Assembly: GCA_945860955.1 (NCBI GenBank)
Contig: CAMATH010000055.1
Span: 1-49,859 of the forward strand
DNA from: Planctomicrobium piriforme
GTDB lineage: Bacteria; Planctomycetota; Planctomycetia; Planctomycetales; Planctomycetaceae
DNA length: 49,859 nt
Reading direction: 5' to 3'
This document shows positions 8,208-17,414 of the stretch, piece after piece (within the stretch, counting starts at the first letter, position 1; each line of letters begins with the position of its first letter). A program made the position numbers and the translations under genes. Under the pieces are notes generated by a model. The model did no database searches and was not told where the DNA came from. It saw only the letters and a program-made list of their open reading frames with translations.

Positions 8208-8870
8208 ATGCGCTTCTTTAACCTCTACCAGTTCCTGGCACCGGCGATTCTCGTTCCATTGAGCTACTGGCTTTGGTGGCGGCGGTATGACCAGCAGCAT
8301 GAGTTCGTGCTGCTGGCGTTGTCGATGCCGGTGCTGTTCGCGTATGTGATTCCGGGAATCGGCACCAACCTGCTGGGGTTGTGGGAATTCAACACCCGGT
8401 TTCGACTGGGCAAATTCCGACCGCATCACGGATTCGTGTTCGGGAGCGCCACCAGCATGCTGACGCTGGTCTGCCTCGATCGTGCGCCCGCTGAAATGAC
8501 CGTGTGGGAAGTCGCGCGTGCCGGGATCGTCCTCGGTTCTGTGTTGGGGTTCTGGAACTGGTTTTATGACATCCAGGCGATCAAGTCGGGGTTCATCATC
8601 GTCTACAACCGCCCCTACGCCGACCGCCTGGGGGCCGAGGCGATCGCCATGGATTACGCTCCGTTTCTGTTCGGCGCGTTTGGGCTGTGTTACGGTGCCG
8701 CGCTGCGAATCGCCGAATGGATGTTGCTGGTTCGGGGTGATTCTGCGTTATATTGGTGGCTGTTCATCGCCTGCAATCTGGTGGTGCTGACTGTGCCGGT
8801 CGCGATTTTGATCGGCTGTTCCTATGTCCGGAACGGAACCTCGGGACTGAAACCGCTGAAGCGAGACTGA
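8208..8870 (+). CDS. Conserved multi-pass membrane protein, unknown function
   Basis: A 220-residue protein with about five or six hydrophobic segments: near residues 5-22, 30-50, 70-90, 98-118, 142-162 and 180-205. It has tryptophan- and tyrosine-rich interfaces (SYWLWWRRYD, FWNWFYDIQ). I do not recognise a family. The start is the ATG at 8208, since the longer reading from 8175 would begin inside the preceding hairpin. Only three bases separate its stop from the next ATG, so it is probably co-transcribed with the secreted NTF2-like gene. Confidence 0.7.
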   Translation: MRFFNLYQFLAPAILVPLSYWLWWRRYDQQHEFVLLALSMPVLFAYVIPGIGTNLLGLWEFNTRFRLGKFRPHHGFVFGSATSMLTLVCLDRAPAEMTVWEVARAGIVLGSVLGFWNWFYDIQAIKSGFIIVYNRPYADRLGAEAIAMDYAPFLFGAFGLCYGAALRIAEWMLLVRGDSALYWWLFIACNLVVLTVPVAILIGCSYVRNGTSGLKPLKRD

Positions 8871-8873
8871 ACC

Positions 8874-9527
8874 ATGTGGAAACGCCGCGTTGTGTGCCTG
8901 GTGGCCTTGCTCACCCTGGAGATCGCCACCGCCCGCTCGCAAGACGAACTCGCCACCCCGGCCAGCACAGAGACCGCTGCCGTCGACGTGCAAAAAATCG
9001 ACGCTGAACTCGACGCGTTCCGCGATGACTTGTTTCGCGCGTTCAACGACGCTGACTACCCGACGATGCTCGAAAAGTATTGCCACAAAGATCTCATCAC
9101 GACCTGGCAGGATGGGACGACCGGACAGGGGCACGTCGGAGTGATCGCCGAATTCGACAAGTTGAAGAAGTTCATCCGCAAGATGACCGTTCACCCCAAA
9201 ACCGACAAACGGTTGATCTTGAACGACGGCAAGCTGGTGATCTCTTCCGGGGACATGGAAGACGAATATGCACTCAGTCGAGGGCCGCGCGTGAACCTGA
9301 AGAGCCGCTGGTCGGCGACGCTGGTCAAAAAGGAGGACCGCTGGTTGCTCGCCAGCTTCAGCGCGTCAACGAACGCCTTCGACAACGAAGTGGTCGACCT
9401 GTATCTGGCCGGTCAGAAATACACGTCGTTGTCGATCGGCGGACTGGTGGGATTGGTTCTTGGAATTGGTGTGGCCCGCACGTTTTCGCGTCGAGACAAG
9501 CCGAACGCTCCCCGGCCGCCGTCATGA
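8874..9527 (+). CDS. Exported SnoaL/NTF2-like protein with C-terminal anchor
   Basis: A 217-residue protein with an N-terminal signal peptide (about residues 1-22). A cone-shaped NTF2/SnoaL-like domain spans about 40-170 (DDLFRAFNDADYPTMLEKYC early, RWSATLVKKEDRWLLASF late). A hydrophobic segment near 186-203 is followed by a basic tail (SRRDKP), so it is likely anchored by its C-terminus with the domain outside the cytosol. The fold often binds small ligands, but no catalytic residues can be assigned. It follows the membrane-protein gene at a three-base distance and its stop abuts the convergent PAP2 gene. Confidence 0.72.
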   Translation: MWKRRVVCLVALLTLEIATARSQDELATPASTETAAVDVQKIDAELDAFRDDLFRAFNDADYPTMLEKYCHKDLITTWQDGTTGQGHVGVIAEFDKLKKFIRKMTVHPKTDKRLILNDGKLVISSGDMEDEYALSRGPRVNLKSRWSATLVKKEDRWLLASFSASTNAFDNEVVDLYLAGQKYTSLSIGGLVGLVLGIGVARTFSRRDKPNAPRPPS

Positions 9528-10196
9528 TGGTCCCGTTCGATTCGCTGTGAACCGGTCGAGAAACCTCGGGTAGAGAATCCTTGATCCCCACAGCGCCAAT
9601 GCCAATCCTCCCGCGACGTCGATCACGTGATGTTGATGCAAGAGCAGCGTTGAAAGGCACATTCCGCATCCCCAACTCCACAACACCCACTTGACTGTTC
9701 GTCCCGCGCGCCGCGCGTAAACATCGACGCAGGCCACCCCCCAGGTGACATGCAGCGAGGGACACGAATTGAATCGCAGATTCGCCTGGTCGGCCAATTC
9801 ATACAGCCCCCGCCAGATTCCCAGTTGTGTCGTGTCGGCGGGGGGAAAACCCGGTTCAAACGGAATCACCAGAAAGAACAGCCCCGCGACAAGCGTCATC
9901 ACAAACCAGACCAGCGCCAGGGCGTTCATTTCCGGTCGCGTCCGCAACACAAAGGGAGCCACGAGATAGGCCAGATGGAGAGAGTTGTAAAACACCGCCA
10001 TCGCGGGAACGAACGGGATTGCCAACTCCGCCGGGAGGTACAGCGGAACCCGATAGTCGTGCAGTCCCGTCAGATAATCGGCCCCGGCGTACACGCCGAC
10101 AAACCAGACGCCGCTGGGGATCCCCAGCACTATCAGCGCGTATGCGAAATTCGCGGATCCTGGCCACCCCCAGAATCTGGTACGCTGGTCACTCAT
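9522..10196 (-). CDS. PAP2-family membrane phosphatase/phosphotransferase
   Basis: A 224-residue integral membrane protein of the PAP2 superfamily. It has about six hydrophobic segments and the motifs CPSLHVTWG (around residue 147) and HQHHVIDVAGG (around residue 189), which supply the catalytic histidines. The spacing resembles the Aur1/inositol-phosphoceramide-synthase-like branch (PAP2_3) more than classical phosphatidate phosphatases. The ATG at 10196 is chosen because the longer reading adds a basic, non-family extension. It is divergent from the radical SAM operon with about 105 bases between, so a shared promoter region is plausible. Its stop overlaps the convergent gene end by six bases. 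Confidence 0.82.
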   Translation of the reverse strand: MSDQRTRFWGWPGSANFAYALIVLGIPSGVWFVGVYAGADYLTGLHDYRVPLYLPAELAIPFVPAMAVFYNSLHLAYLVAPFVLRTRPEMNALALVWFVMTLVAGLFFLVIPFEPGFPPADTTQLGIWRGLYELADQANLRFNSCPSLHVTWGVACVDVYARRAGRTVKWVLWSWGCGMCLSTLLLHQHHVIDVAGGLALALWGSRILYPRFLDRFTANRTGPS

Positions 10197-10301
10197 CGAA
10201 TTCGACGCTCCTGACAAAGTCCTCCGGGATTCCACGCGATCGCAGCATACTCTCCCTCCACCTCGCTTCCCAAGTCCCCTGGCCAACCTTTGACTCCGCT
10301 G

Positions 10302-11780
10302 ATGTCAACCCGGTCTGACATTCTGAATCGTGGCGGAACTCCGCTTTCGATCGCGCTGATATCCCCCAAGGGGCCGCTCTATCGGCATCGGGGGGGGATT
10401 TTTGGAAAGTCGTTGCGGTATATGCCGCTCACGCTCCCCACGCTCGCCGCGCTGGTTCCCCAGGATTTGCAGGCGGACATTCGCTGTTTCGACGAAGGGA
10501 TCGCCGACATTCCCCGGGATCTGTCGGCGGATATCGTGGGCCTCACCGTCATCACCGGCACGGCCCCCCGGGCCTACGCGCTCGCCGACCAGTTTCGGGA
10601 ACGTGGTGCCACGGTGGTCTTGGGGGGACCGCACGTGACACTGCTCCCCGACGAAGCACAACAACATGCCGACAGCATTGTCGTGGGATACGCGGAAGAG
10701 GAGTGGCCGCGACTGTTGAGAGATTTCGTCGACGGGACGTTGCGTCCGCGATACCAGCAAAGCCCCGATTTCATCTTGTCGGGGCGGCCGCTCCCCGATC
10801 GATCGGTCTTGCCGGAACGACGGTATTTGACGGCCGATGTCTTCGAGGCGACGCGCGGCTGCGTCCACAATTGTTCGTTTTGCGTGGTCCCCGCCGCCTG
10901 GGGACGCAAGCCGTGGCAAAAGCCGGTCGACGCGGTGGTCGAGGATCTGGTCCGTCGCAAGGCCCGCCGGGCGATTTTTATCGACCTCAATCTGATTGCC
11001 GACAAGCCCTACGCCGCCCGGCTCTTTGAAGCGCTTGTGCCGCTCAAGATCCATTGGTTCGGGCTGGCGACCACATTGCTGTGCGACGATCTGCCGCTCC
11101 TCGATCTGGCGGCGGCCAGTGGTTGCCGGGGGTTGCTGATGGGGCTGGAGTCGATTTCCGACACAGCCCTGAAGGGATCGCACAAGGCGTTCAACAACCC
11201 GGCAGACTATCCTCGCATTGTTCGCGAGTTGCACAAACGGCGGATCGCGCTCCAGGGGTGCTTTGTGTTCGGTCTCGATGACGACACCCCCGAGGTCTTT
11301 CAGAAGACCGCGGAATTCGCGGTCGAAAGTGGCATCGATCTGCCGCGATTTGCGATTGTCACCCCGTTTCCGGGGACGGGGCTCTACAAGGAACTCGTCG
11401 CCCAGAACCGCATCTTCACCCGCAATTGGGAACTGTACGACGGGCAGCATGTCGTGTTTCATCCCGCGCAGATGACCGTCGACCAGCTTCAGCAAGGAAC
11501 CGAGCGCGCCTGGAAACACGCGTACTCATGGGGCAATATCTTTCGCAGACTGCGGCAGTCTCCCACGCCGTGGCCGCTCGCGCTCACCACCAATTGGGGC
11601 TACCGTCATTACGCCTATCGGTTGAATCGTTTTTACACGTGCGACGTCCCATTGCCGGTGGGTGGCCCGGGTCCGAGTCCTGTGCCGGAAACACGCGACG
11701 ACCGAACTGTCCCGCGTCGCGCCGGATGTGGCTCTGCCGCCGACGAAGTCCTGGTGTCGCTGGGGACGCCCGACCCATGA
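10302..11780 (+). CDS. B12-binding domain radical SAM protein (first)
   Basis: A 492-residue enzyme with an N-terminal cobalamin-binding Rossmann domain (about residues 15-145; DIVGLTVITG, VVLGGPHVTLLPDE) and a radical SAM TIM-barrel with the cluster motif C187-x3-C191-x2-C194 in RGCVHNCSFC. The C-terminal region resembles DUF4070. Such enzymes perform radical methylations, ring contractions or C-C couplings; the reaction here is unknown. It is the first gene of a five-gene operon and overlaps the next gene by four bases (ATGA). The start is the ATG at 10302, preferred over an upstream TTG at 10290. Confidence 0.88.
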   Translation: MSTRSDILNRGGTPLSIALISPKGPLYRHRGGIFGKSLRYMPLTLPTLAALVPQDLQADIRCFDEGIADIPRDLSADIVGLTVITGTAPRAYALADQFRERGATVVLGGPHVTLLPDEAQQHADSIVVGYAEEEWPRLLRDFVDGTLRPRYQQSPDFILSGRPLPDRSVLPERRYLTADVFEATRGCVHNCSFCVVPAAWGRKPWQKPVDAVVEDLVRRKARRAIFIDLNLIADKPYAARLFEALVPLKIHWFGLATTLLCDDLPLLDLAAASGCRGLLMGLESISDTALKGSHKAFNNPADYPRIVRELHKRRIALQGCFVFGLDDDTPEVFQKTAEFAVESGIDLPRFAIVTPFPGTGLYKELVAQNRIFTRNWELYDGQHVVFHPAQMTVDQLQQGTERAWKHAYSWGNIFRRLRQSPTPWPLALTTNWGYRHYAYRLNRFYTCDVPLPVGGPGPSPVPETRDDRTVPRRAGCGSAADEVLVSLGTPDP

Positions 11781-13159
11781 GCAACCGGCGGCCGTTTCGG
11801 TTGACGATCGTGCATCCCTGTGTCGGTCGACCGCGGGGGATGAAACGCTACATCCGGACTTGGCAGATGGAGTGCCTCCCCGCCGCGATGATCGCCGCTC
11901 TCACCCCCGCCGACGTCGAAAAAAAGTTCTACGACGACCGCCTGGAGTCGATCCCGTACGACGAGCCGACCGATCTGGTGGCGATCAGCGTGGAAACCTA
12001 CACGGCGAAGCGGGCGTATCAGATCGCCAGCGAGTACCGCCGGCGCGGTGTTCCCGTCGTGATGGGGGGCTTCCACGCGACATTGTGTCCCGACGAAGTC
12101 CAGACCTATGCCGACACACTGGTGATTGGCGAGGCCGAGGGGGTTTTCGAACAGGTGATCGACGACTACCGCCACGGCACCCCGAAATCGACCTATCACA
12201 GCCAGTCGCGACCCGTTTTAAAAACGACTCCCGACCGGTCGATTTTTCAGGGCAAGCGCTATCTGCCGATCCGTCTGGTGGAATTCGCGCGGGGGTGCCG
12301 GTTTCGGTGCGATTTTTGCGCGATTCAATCGTTCTTCAACGCGACGCACAGCCATCGACCAGTCGACCGGGTTCTGGAGGAAATCGCCCGGGTCCGTCGT
12401 CCCGGACAGATGGTGTTCTTTATCGATGACAATCTCACGTCGGGACTGAACGAGGCGCGGGAACTGATGGAGGCGCTGATCCCGCTCAAGCTGCGCTGGG
12501 TCAGTCAGACAGCGATCAACGTCGCACATGATGAAGACACGCTCGATCTGATGCGGCGCAGCGGTTGTCAGGGGGTGCTGATCGGTTTCGAATCGCTGCA
12601 CGCAGAGAGCCTCAAACAGATGAACAAGTCGTTCAACCTGATGGCGGGAGGGCCGGCGAAAGCGCTCGCGAACATGGCGAAGCACAAACTGTCGGTGTAT
12701 GGCACCTTCATCTTTGGCTACGACCACGACACCCCCCAGTCGATCGCCGAGACGGTCGACTTCGCGATCGACCAGGGGTTGTTCATCGCGGCGTTCAATC
12801 ACATCACTCCGTTCCCAGGGACGCCGTTGTACGAGCGAATGAAGGGGGAGAACCGTTTGTTGTACGACGCGTGGTGGTTGGATGACCGGTACCGGTACAA
12901 CATGATTCCGTTTCAGCCCCGCAGCATGTCACCCGAGGAATTGTCGCGGGAGTGCCTGGGGGCGCGGCGGCGGTTTTACAGTTGGTCCAGCATCGCCCGC
13001 AGGGGTTTCGCGCGTGTCAACCGCCGCACTCCCTACCTGCTTTGGAATCACCTGGTGATCAATGCGATGCACCATTGGGATGTCGACAGCCGCAGCGGCC
13101 TGCCTCTGGGAGATGAGTCGTGGACGGGGGACTTGCTTCCCGCGCGGCGGTCGAACTGA
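11777..13159 (+). CDS. B12-binding domain radical SAM protein (second)
   Basis: A 460-residue paralogue of the preceding enzyme. The N-terminal cobalamin-binding domain includes VVMGGFHATLCPDEV, and the radical SAM cluster motif is C174-x3-C178-x2-C181 in RGCRFRCDFC. Conserved later blocks include FFIDDNLTSG, GFESLHAESL and TPFPGTPLYERM. The pair of paralogues may act on one substrate in sequence. The start ATG overlaps the stop of the first enzyme gene (ATGA), indicating coupling, and its 3' end overlaps the next gene by 40 bases. Substrate unknown. Confidence 0.88.
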   Translation: MSNRRPFRLTIVHPCVGRPRGMKRYIRTWQMECLPAAMIAALTPADVEKKFYDDRLESIPYDEPTDLVAISVETYTAKRAYQIASEYRRRGVPVVMGGFHATLCPDEVQTYADTLVIGEAEGVFEQVIDDYRHGTPKSTYHSQSRPVLKTTPDRSIFQGKRYLPIRLVEFARGCRFRCDFCAIQSFFNATHSHRPVDRVLEEIARVRRPGQMVFFIDDNLTSGLNEARELMEALIPLKLRWVSQTAINVAHDEDTLDLMRRSGCQGVLIGFESLHAESLKQMNKSFNLMAGGPAKALANMAKHKLSVYGTFIFGYDHDTPQSIAETVDFAIDQGLFIAAFNHITPFPGTPLYERMKGENRLLYDAWWLDDRYRYNMIPFQPRSMSPEELSRECLGARRRFYSWSSIARRGFARVNRRTPYLLWNHLVINAMHHWDVDSRSGLPLGDESWTGDLLPARRSN

Positions 13160-14277
13160 CCCGGTCGGGGCGATTCGTGTTTCAGCTCGCTTTCAGGGAA
13201 GACGAAGCCGACCTGCGTGCGCTGGTCCGCGACACGCCGGTGGGGGGAGCGATCGAAACGACGCTGCGGCGGGAACCGAATTACTTCGACGGAGCGACGG
13301 TGGAGGGGCCGCTGCATCAGGTTCTGGCGGTGCGGGAGGGGGCTGGCGGTCCAATCGTCGGCATGGCGACCCGCAGCGTGAGGCTGCGGTTTGTCGACGG
13401 CCAGCCAACGCCAGTGGGGTATCTGGGAGGATTGAGGCTACGGCCAGACATTCGCAAGGGGCTCGTGTTGGCGCGGGGGTTTCAGGCACTGCGCACGCTG
13501 CATGCGGATGGACAAACCGATTTCTACTTGACGACCGTGACCGAGGGGAATGTCGCCGCGATCGAGTCTCTCACACCGGGGCGCGCGGGCTTGCCCCACT
13601 ACCATCCGTTGGGGCGCTATTTGACGTACATGCTCCCCGCAAAGTCGTTGTTCAGTTCTCGCATGGATCGCACTTTGCGGGTGCGCACCCTGACTGCTTC
13701 CGACCTGCCCGAACTGGTCAATTTCCTCAATGCTCAGGGGCGTTCACGGCTGTTTTTCCCCTGTCTGAGTGAGACGGATTTTTGCGGGGCGGACGCAACC
13801 TACCGGGACCTTGCTCCCGAACAGATTGTGGGTGCCTGGCGCGGCGGCCGACTGGTGGGATGTCTCGCGGCCTGGGATCAATCGCGTTACAAGCAGTCGG
13901 TCGTGGAGCGGTACCACGGCGTCTGGAAATGGAGTCGCCACGTCTACAATGGTTTCGCGCGATTCGCCCGTTGGCCCTGTTTTCCAGCCCCCGGCGGCCA
14001 GTTGCGGCATGTGACACTCGCGCTGCCGGTCGTGGGTGAGGGGGACGACGCCGTCTGGTGGTCATTGCTCGCGGCGGTCCGCGACCTGCCCGTCGTGCGG
14101 CGGAGCGAATGTCTGGCGCTGGGGCTGTTCGAGCGCGATCCGCTCGTGCCTCTCGCCCGGCGGTCGGCGATCTACTGCTATGTGACACGTCTGTTCGTGG
14201 TGAGTTGGGACAGTTCCCGGGTCCAACCGCAGCGGTTCGATGGCCGCAACGTCTGTTTGGAATTAGGCTGTCTGTGA
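13120..14277 (+). CDS. GNAT-like acyltransferase family protein
   Basis: A 385-residue protein that looks like a double GNAT (N-acyltransferase) fold. The first half has a beta-strand pattern around VGMATRSVRLRF and GYLGGLRLRPDIRKG, the second resembling the acetyl-CoA-binding V/I-x-P-x-x-R-x-K-G motif A. A second related half starts near residue 185 (VRTLTASDLPELVNFL). The start is a GTG, inferred from the 40-base overlap with the upstream radical SAM gene and from good reading frame content. In its operon it would transfer an acyl or aminoacyl group to the product. Assignment to GNAT is by pattern and moderately sure. Confidence 0.7.
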   Translation: MDGGLASRAAVELTRSGRFVFQLAFREDEADLRALVRDTPVGGAIETTLRREPNYFDGATVEGPLHQVLAVREGAGGPIVGMATRSVRLRFVDGQPTPVGYLGGLRLRPDIRKGLVLARGFQALRTLHADGQTDFYLTTVTEGNVAAIESLTPGRAGLPHYHPLGRYLTYMLPAKSLFSSRMDRTLRVRTLTASDLPELVNFLNAQGRSRLFFPCLSETDFCGADATYRDLAPEQIVGAWRGGRLVGCLAAWDQSRYKQSVVERYHGVWKWSRHVYNGFARFARWPCFPAPGGQLRHVTLALPVVGEGDDAVWWSLLAAVRDLPVVRRSECLALGLFERDPLVPLARRSAIYCYVTRLFVVSWDSSRVQPQRFDGRNVCLELGCL

Positions 14278-14287
14278 GACCGCACAC

Positions 14288-15025
14288 ATGACACTCGCCG
14301 CCCGCATCATTCCACCCGCCGCCCTTTCCTCCACCGACCGCGACGCGATGTACGCGCTGATGGATCGGCACTACGAAAACATGCGCCGGCCGCAGTTTGA
14401 AGCCGACCTTGCAGAGAAAGATTGGGTCATACTTCTGGCGGATGAACCGACCGGGTCGGTCTGCGGTTTTTCGACGCAGAGGCTGATCACGGTCGAAGTC
14501 GACGGTCGGCCGGTGCGCTGCGTCTTCTCGGGGGACACGATCATCGATCGCGAACATTGGGGGAGCGGAGCGCTCGCGACCGCGTTCGGGAAACTGGCGT
14601 GTCACTGGATCGAGCAATTCCCCAATGACGAATTGTTCTGGTACCTGATCTCCAAAGGGTTCCGCACCTATCGCGTTCTGACGGTGTACTTCCGGGAGTT
14701 TTTCCCCCGTTTTGACGCCGAGACTCCCGCGGACCTGCGGAGGATCGTCGACGCGGTCAGTCTGTCCCGATTTCCCGAACGCTACGACTGGAAACGCGGA
14801 GTTGTGAAAGCGAAACCCGACAGCGACCGACTGCGTCCGGGAGTGGGGGACGTCACTCCCGAGCGACTGCTTGACCCGCACGTGAAGTTTTTCGAAGAGC
14901 GAAACCCTGGGCATGTCGATGGCGATGAACTCTGCTGCATCGCCCGGCTGCGACGCGACAACTTCTCGGCGATCGCGCAGAAACTGATCCGATCGACCGC
15001 ATTCGCCCGTCAACGGATCGGATGA
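14288..15025 (+). CDS. Putative GNAT-like protein
   Basis: A 245-residue soluble protein. Residues about 10-150 show a GNAT-like order: an N-terminal helix pair (ALMDRHYENMRR), a strand ending in GFSTQRLITVEVDG, then FSGDTIIDREHWGSGA in the place of the acyl-CoA-binding turn. The C-terminal 100 residues are not recognised. It starts 10 bases after the previous gene and its stop overlaps the GH3 gene start (ATGA), so it is translationally tied to that enzyme. An acyltransferase role is an inference from the fold pattern and the neighbours. Confidence 0.62.
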   Translation: MTLAARIIPPAALSSTDRDAMYALMDRHYENMRRPQFEADLAEKDWVILLADEPTGSVCGFSTQRLITVEVDGRPVRCVFSGDTIIDREHWGSGALATAFGKLACHWIEQFPNDELFWYLISKGFRTYRVLTVYFREFFPRFDAETPADLRRIVDAVSLSRFPERYDWKRGVVKAKPDSDRLRPGVGDVTPERLLDPHVKFFEERNPGHVDGDELCCIARLRRDNFSAIAQKLIRSTAFARQRIG

Positions 15026-16716
15026 TGCTGACGTCGCTACTCAACACCGCCTGGATGTGGCAAAGCCGGGGAGAGTCGCGAGCGTTTCACCGCGCCACCC
15101 ACGACATCCGCGGGTGTCAGGAAGATCTCTTGCGCAAGACGTTGCGGGACAACGCGGCGTGCGAATATGGACAGCGATTCGGCTTTGGGACGATTGGGTC
15201 GCTGAAGGAATACCAGGATCGCGTCCCGATTTGTGACTACGACACGTTGCGACCGGAGATCGACGCGATTGCCGGCGGACGGCCAGGAGTTCTGACAACC
15301 GAGCCGGTCTTGATGCTGGAACCGACCGGCGGGTCATCGGGCGGGACCAAGCTAATGCCGTACACCGCGACGCTGCGGCGCCAGTTTCAACGGGCGATCG
15401 CCGCCTGGATGCACGACGTGTTGTCGCGCTATCCCGGAGTGCGTTGCGGCAGGTCGTACTGGTCAATCTCGCCGACGGTCCAGCGACCTCCCCGCACGCC
15501 CGGGGGAATTCGAGTCGGTTTCGACAGTGACACCGAGTATCTGGCGGGCTGGCAGCAATGGGCGATGAGGCGACTTGCGGCGGTTCCCTCCGCCGTCGCG
15601 AAACAACGGAATATCGAGAATTTTCAGTATGCCACACTCGTGTCCCTGGTGGCAGCCGGCGACCTGTCGCTGATTTCGGTCTGGAGTCCGACCTTTTTGA
15701 CCGGTTTGATTCGCAGACTGCCGGAATGGTGGGAGCGGATCATTTCCGATCTTGAAGCAGGACATTGGAGCTGGCCCGCCCAGGACGTCGTCGATCGAAG
15801 TCATCCCTTCCCGTCACTGAAACTGCCGCGACGGGCCGCGATGTTGCGCGATGTGTTCACGAACCAGGAACTGTCGGCGGACCAGATGAACCGTGTCTGG
15901 CCGAACCTGGCGCTCGTGAGCGCATGGGGAGACGCAGCGGCGGAGCTGTTTGTCCCCGCGCTCCGGGGGCTATTCCCCACGGTTCCGTTTCAGCCCAAGG
16001 GATTGCTGGCCACCGAGGGAGTCATTTCGTTTCCGTGGAAGGATTCGGCCGCGCCGGCGTTGGCGGTCGGTTCTCACGTGTTTGAATTCGTTCCAGCCGA
16101 ATCTTCGCCCGCGGACGGCCAGCCCCCCAGGTGGAGCTGGGAACTGGAGGCAGGGGGACGTTACCGTGTGTTGCTCACGACCGGCGGTGGTCTGTACCGC
16201 TACGACCTTGGCGATCTGGTTGAGGTGACGGGGTTTTGTCAGCAATGCCCGCTATTGAAATTCGTGGGCCGGGGGACCGTTGGCAGCGATCTGGTAGGGG
16301 AGAAGCTGCACGAGGATCACGTCCGCCGCGCGGTGCGGGAGGGCTGTCGCGAATTGGGAATGGAACCCCGTTTCGTGCTGGTCGTGCCGATGATCGAACC
16401 ACATCCAGGATATCGCGCACTGCTGGTGTGTGATTTCCGTAGTGACTTCCAGGCGTCGCAATCCTCGATCGAATCGCGGCTCGCCACCTCGATCGAGCGT
16501 GGGCTGCTCGAGAATTCGCAATACCGCTACGCGACCCAATTGGGTCAATTGCGACCACTCGACGTGCGACTTCTCAAGGCGAGTGCCGAAGGGGCCTGGA
16601 GCGCGTATGAAGCCGAATGCCGTCGCCGGGGACAGAAAAGCGGCGACATCAAGCCCACGACACTGGTTCAGGGAACCGACTGGCATCGCCTCGTGAACCA
16701 GCTCGATTCACGATAA
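15022..16716 (+). CDS. GH3-family acyl-adenylating enzyme
   Basis: A 564-residue member of the GH3 (auxin-responsive GH3) superfamily of ANL adenylate-forming enzymes. An ATP-binding phosphate loop is seen as EPTGGSSGGTKLMPYT (about residues 98-113). The late YRYDLGDLVEV motif (about 393-403) and the KFVGR block match the hinge region. Plant members conjugate carboxylic acids to amino acids through an acyl-adenylate; bacterial members are mostly uncharacterised. As the last gene of the radical SAM/GNAT operon it would activate a carboxylic acid for amide formation. The length agrees with the family. Confidence 0.85.
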   Translation: MMLTSLLNTAWMWQSRGESRAFHRATHDIRGCQEDLLRKTLRDNAACEYGQRFGFGTIGSLKEYQDRVPICDYDTLRPEIDAIAGGRPGVLTTEPVLMLEPTGGSSGGTKLMPYTATLRRQFQRAIAAWMHDVLSRYPGVRCGRSYWSISPTVQRPPRTPGGIRVGFDSDTEYLAGWQQWAMRRLAAVPSAVAKQRNIENFQYATLVSLVAAGDLSLISVWSPTFLTGLIRRLPEWWERIISDLEAGHWSWPAQDVVDRSHPFPSLKLPRRAAMLRDVFTNQELSADQMNRVWPNLALVSAWGDAAAELFVPALRGLFPTVPFQPKGLLATEGVISFPWKDSAAPALAVGSHVFEFVPAESSPADGQPPRWSWELEAGGRYRVLLTTGGGLYRYDLGDLVEVTGFCQQCPLLKFVGRGTVGSDLVGEKLHEDHVRRAVREGCRELGMEPRFVLVVPMIEPHPGYRALLVCDFRSDFQASQSSIESRLATSIERGLLENSQYRYATQLGQLRPLDVRLLKASAEGAWSAYEAECRRRGQKSGDIKPTTLVQGTDWHRLVNQLDSR

Positions 16717-16830
16717 CCCACGTTGCCGAATCAGGGAAATTCAGGCTCATCCGGGACGAACGGACCTTCCGAGCCAGTTGACCAATCGACGGTTGGAAGT
16801 TGTCTCAAAAGGCGCGCGGGATTTCCCGAA

Positions 16831-17223
16831 CTAGGCGTTTGCTGCCTGCTCCAGGACGGAGTCGTCGACGAAAATCGGCAATGCGGGTTTGAAGTGGACG
16901 GCCAGGGCGATCGCGTCGCTCGGTCGGCTGTCGATTTCAATCACTTCGCCGTTGTGGCGAATTCGCAGCAATGCGTAGTACGTGTGATCCTGCAGACTGG
17001 TGATGGCGACATCTTCCAGAGTGCCCCCCAGTCCCTCCACGACGGAACAGAGCAGATCGTGCGTCAACGGACGCGGGGCCTCCTCTCCTTTTACGTGGCG
17101 ATTGATGCTGGCCGCCTCAAAAATCCCGATGACAATCGCAAACGACCGGGGACCATCCACTTCCCTCAGCCAGACAACCTGCTGCTCGTTCAAGTCGCTG
17201 ATGATGATTCGAGACAGCTCCAT
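16831..17223 (-). CDS. Bifunctional nuclease family protein (DUF151)
   Basis: A 130-residue protein of the BFN/DUF151 family. It shows the family start MELSRIIISDLNEQQVVWL, the central IVIGIFEAASINR segment, and the C-terminal SRPSDAIALAVHFKPALPIFV. Plant relatives have nuclease activity and bacterial members are widespread but little studied. The ATG at 17223 is preferred because family members begin exactly at MELSR; the longer reading from 17367 has no support. The gene is monocistronic and convergent with the GH3 operon end. Confidence 0.88.
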   Translation of the reverse strand: MELSRIIISDLNEQQVVWLREVDGPRSFAIVIGIFEAASINRHVKGEEAPRPLTHDLLCSVVEGLGGTLEDVAITSLQDHTYYALLRIRHNGEVIEIDSRPSDAIALAVHFKPALPIFVDDSVLEQAANA

Positions 17224-17414
17224 CTGAACGAACACGGCGAAAACTCCAAGAAGAAGCTCTGATTTAGCGGGGGGACGGCGGTCCATTGGATTATACGGAT
17301 GAAGGAAATCAGGGAACAAGCCGGGGAGGAACTCGACTGCGGAATCCTGAGGAAAACCCTTGACCATGTTGCCGAACCTTGATAAACGGAAACCGTGTCA
17401 ATTTGGAGGCACCG

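Noticed and set aside
10305-11519. 404-residue minus-strand frame opposite the first radical SAM gene
   Set aside because: The plus strand carries intact radical SAM and B12-binding motifs; the minus reading is a shadow without any motif.
13727-15013. 428-residue minus-strand frame opposite the GNAT-like genes
   Set aside because: It is antisense to two genes with better operon context and recognisable domains, and its composition is arginine/proline-rich as expected of a shadow frame.
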